7,264 nt of DNA, taken from positions 1-7,264 of the forward strand of contig JAPLMH010000163.1 in the NCBI GenBank assembly GCA_026387135.1, written 5' to 3'. Positions 6,549 through 7,264 of the stretch are shown here, piece after piece. This stretch comes from Candidatus Omnitrophota bacterium. Lineage in GTDB: Bacteria > Omnitrophota > Gorgyraeia > 2-01-FULL-45-10. The notes below the pieces were generated by a model. That model had not been told where the DNA came from. It worked only from the letters and a program-made list of their open reading frames with translations, and did no database searches. Position 1 is the first letter of the stretch, and each line of letters opens with the position of its first letter. Made by a program: the position numbers and the translations under genes.

Positions 6549-7264
6549 CTACACCTTCCCTTTCATCTTTATATACCCCTTCGCGAACTCAAATCTGAAT
6601 TTTTCAAAGCAATCGTCCTTAATTGCCTGCCGCGATTTCTGTATAAGTTTAACATAAAAATGTATATTATGCAATGATACCAGCCGCAATCCCAGTATCT
6701 CCTCCGTGTTGAATAGATGCCTTATATATGCCCTGGTATGGAACCTGCATGCCATGCACTCGCAGTCCCTGTCTATGGGGCTAAAGTCCTCTTTATATTC
6801 GGCATTCCGGAGTTGAAGCTCGCCGTTCCAGGTGAATGCCTGACCGTTCCTCCCGTTCCTGGTGGGCACGACGCAATCGAACATATCTATGCCGTTGGAT
6901 ATGGCTTCCAGTATATCCACCGGCGTTCCCATGCCCATAAGATAACGCGCTTTCTCCTCCGGCAATAGAGACGCGGTATATGAGGATATCTCGTGTATTA
7001 AGTCCTGCGGCTCGCCTACGCTGACCCCTCCTATGGCATAGCCGTCGAAACCTATCGTCAATAGCTCCTCCACCGCTTTCTTGCGCAGGTCCGGATAGGT
7101 GCTGCCCTGAACTATGCCGAAGAGAAGCTGTCCTTGGGTCGTTCGTATATAATCTTTTGAGCGGCGCGCCCATCTTGTAGTGAGATCGAGCGACTGCTCT
7201 ACATAGTCGCGGGCAGCCGGATAATGAACACATTCATCGAATGTCATCATTATATCGCTGCCCA
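6549..7264 (-). CDS. tgt: Queuine/preQ1 tRNA-guanine transglycosylase, 5' end off window
   Basis: Tgt swaps guanine 34 of tRNAs with GUN anticodons for preQ1, a step toward queuosine. About 238 residues of an expected 370-380 are present. The open frame runs through the window edge (GSDIMMTFDEC), so the Met at 7250 is internal and not the start. Counting from that Met, one sees FDEC (4-7, substrate recognition), FGIVQG (44-49), GGVSVGE (74-80) and MFDCVVPTRNGRNG (123-136, with the catalytic nucleophile D125). The zinc site is CECMAC (163-168) plus H194 in LHNIHFY. All key residues visible in this part are intact. The gene ends with TAG 2 nt before yajC and probably heads the transcription unit or lies within it. 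Confidence 0.97.
   Translation of the reverse strand, partial: GSDIMMTFDECVHYPAARDYVEQSLDLTTRWARRSKDYIRTTQGQLLFGIVQGSTYPDLRKKAVEELLTIGFDGYAIGGVSVGEPQDLIHEISSYTASLLPEEKARYLMGMGTPVDILEAISNGIDMFDCVVPTRNGRNGQAFTWNGELQLRNAEYKEDFSPIDRDCECMACRFHTRAYIRHLFNTEEILGLRLVSLHNIHFYVKLIQKSRQAIKDDCFEKFRFEFAKGYIKMKGKV

Noticed and set aside
1..7264. CRISPR array, insertion sequence, tRNA or rRNA gene
   Set aside because: I saw no spaced identical repeats, transposase motifs, terminal inverted repeats or cloverleaf-like segments on either strand.

Overview
The window is a compact, one-directional stretch of bacterial chromosome. Every gene reads on the minus strand, so in transcription order it runs from position 7264 down to 1. 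The order is tgt (5' end off the window) - yajC - secDF (fused) - cation diffusion facilitator - recJ (broken) - membrane diguanylate cyclase. Then come a promoter, a cyclic di-GMP-I (GEMM-I) riboswitch and an intrinsic terminator, which control a gene beyond position 1. Cyclic di-GMP signalling and an uninterrupted tgt-yajC-secDF block point to a bacterium. The moderate GC content, one-piece SecDF and tight packing would fit an uncultured diderm lineage such as Omnitrophota, but that placement is a weak inference from gene style only.

Region 3989-7264 is a housekeeping block: tRNA-guanine transglycosylase (queuosine modification), then YajC and SecDF, the accessory membrane complex of the Sec translocon. 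Spacing is 2 nt between tgt and yajC and about 50 nt between yajC and secDF. The latter gap holds four tandem degenerate heptamers and a strong Shine-Dalgarno. Region 1571-3981 holds a zinc-type CDF exporter, 7 nt after secDF, and recJ, 1 nt after the CDF gene. The recJ reading frame is broken. Roughly 45 residues of the helix linking the DHH core to the C-terminal part are missing, the frame shifts there, and a conserved Trp codon reads TGA. The rest of the C-terminal frame is open and well conserved, so this is either a very recent pseudogene or an assembly or sequencing error.

Region 1-1571 is the most interesting part. A two-TM sensor-HAMP-GGDEF protein overlaps the recJ stop by one base (TAATG). 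Just past its stop codon lies a promoter with a near-ideal layout (17-nt spacer, extended -10), then a class I c-di-GMP riboswitch whose conserved elements are all recognisable, and a perfect 11-bp terminator with a U tract. Ten bases in the 5' strand of the aptamer's P2 helix are perfectly complementary to ten bases spanning the terminator loop and 3' arm. This gives a simple mutually exclusive antiterminator and predicts a c-di-GMP OFF switch. A probable c-di-GMP synthase therefore sits directly upstream of a c-di-GMP sensor RNA, and the regulated gene lies just outside the window.
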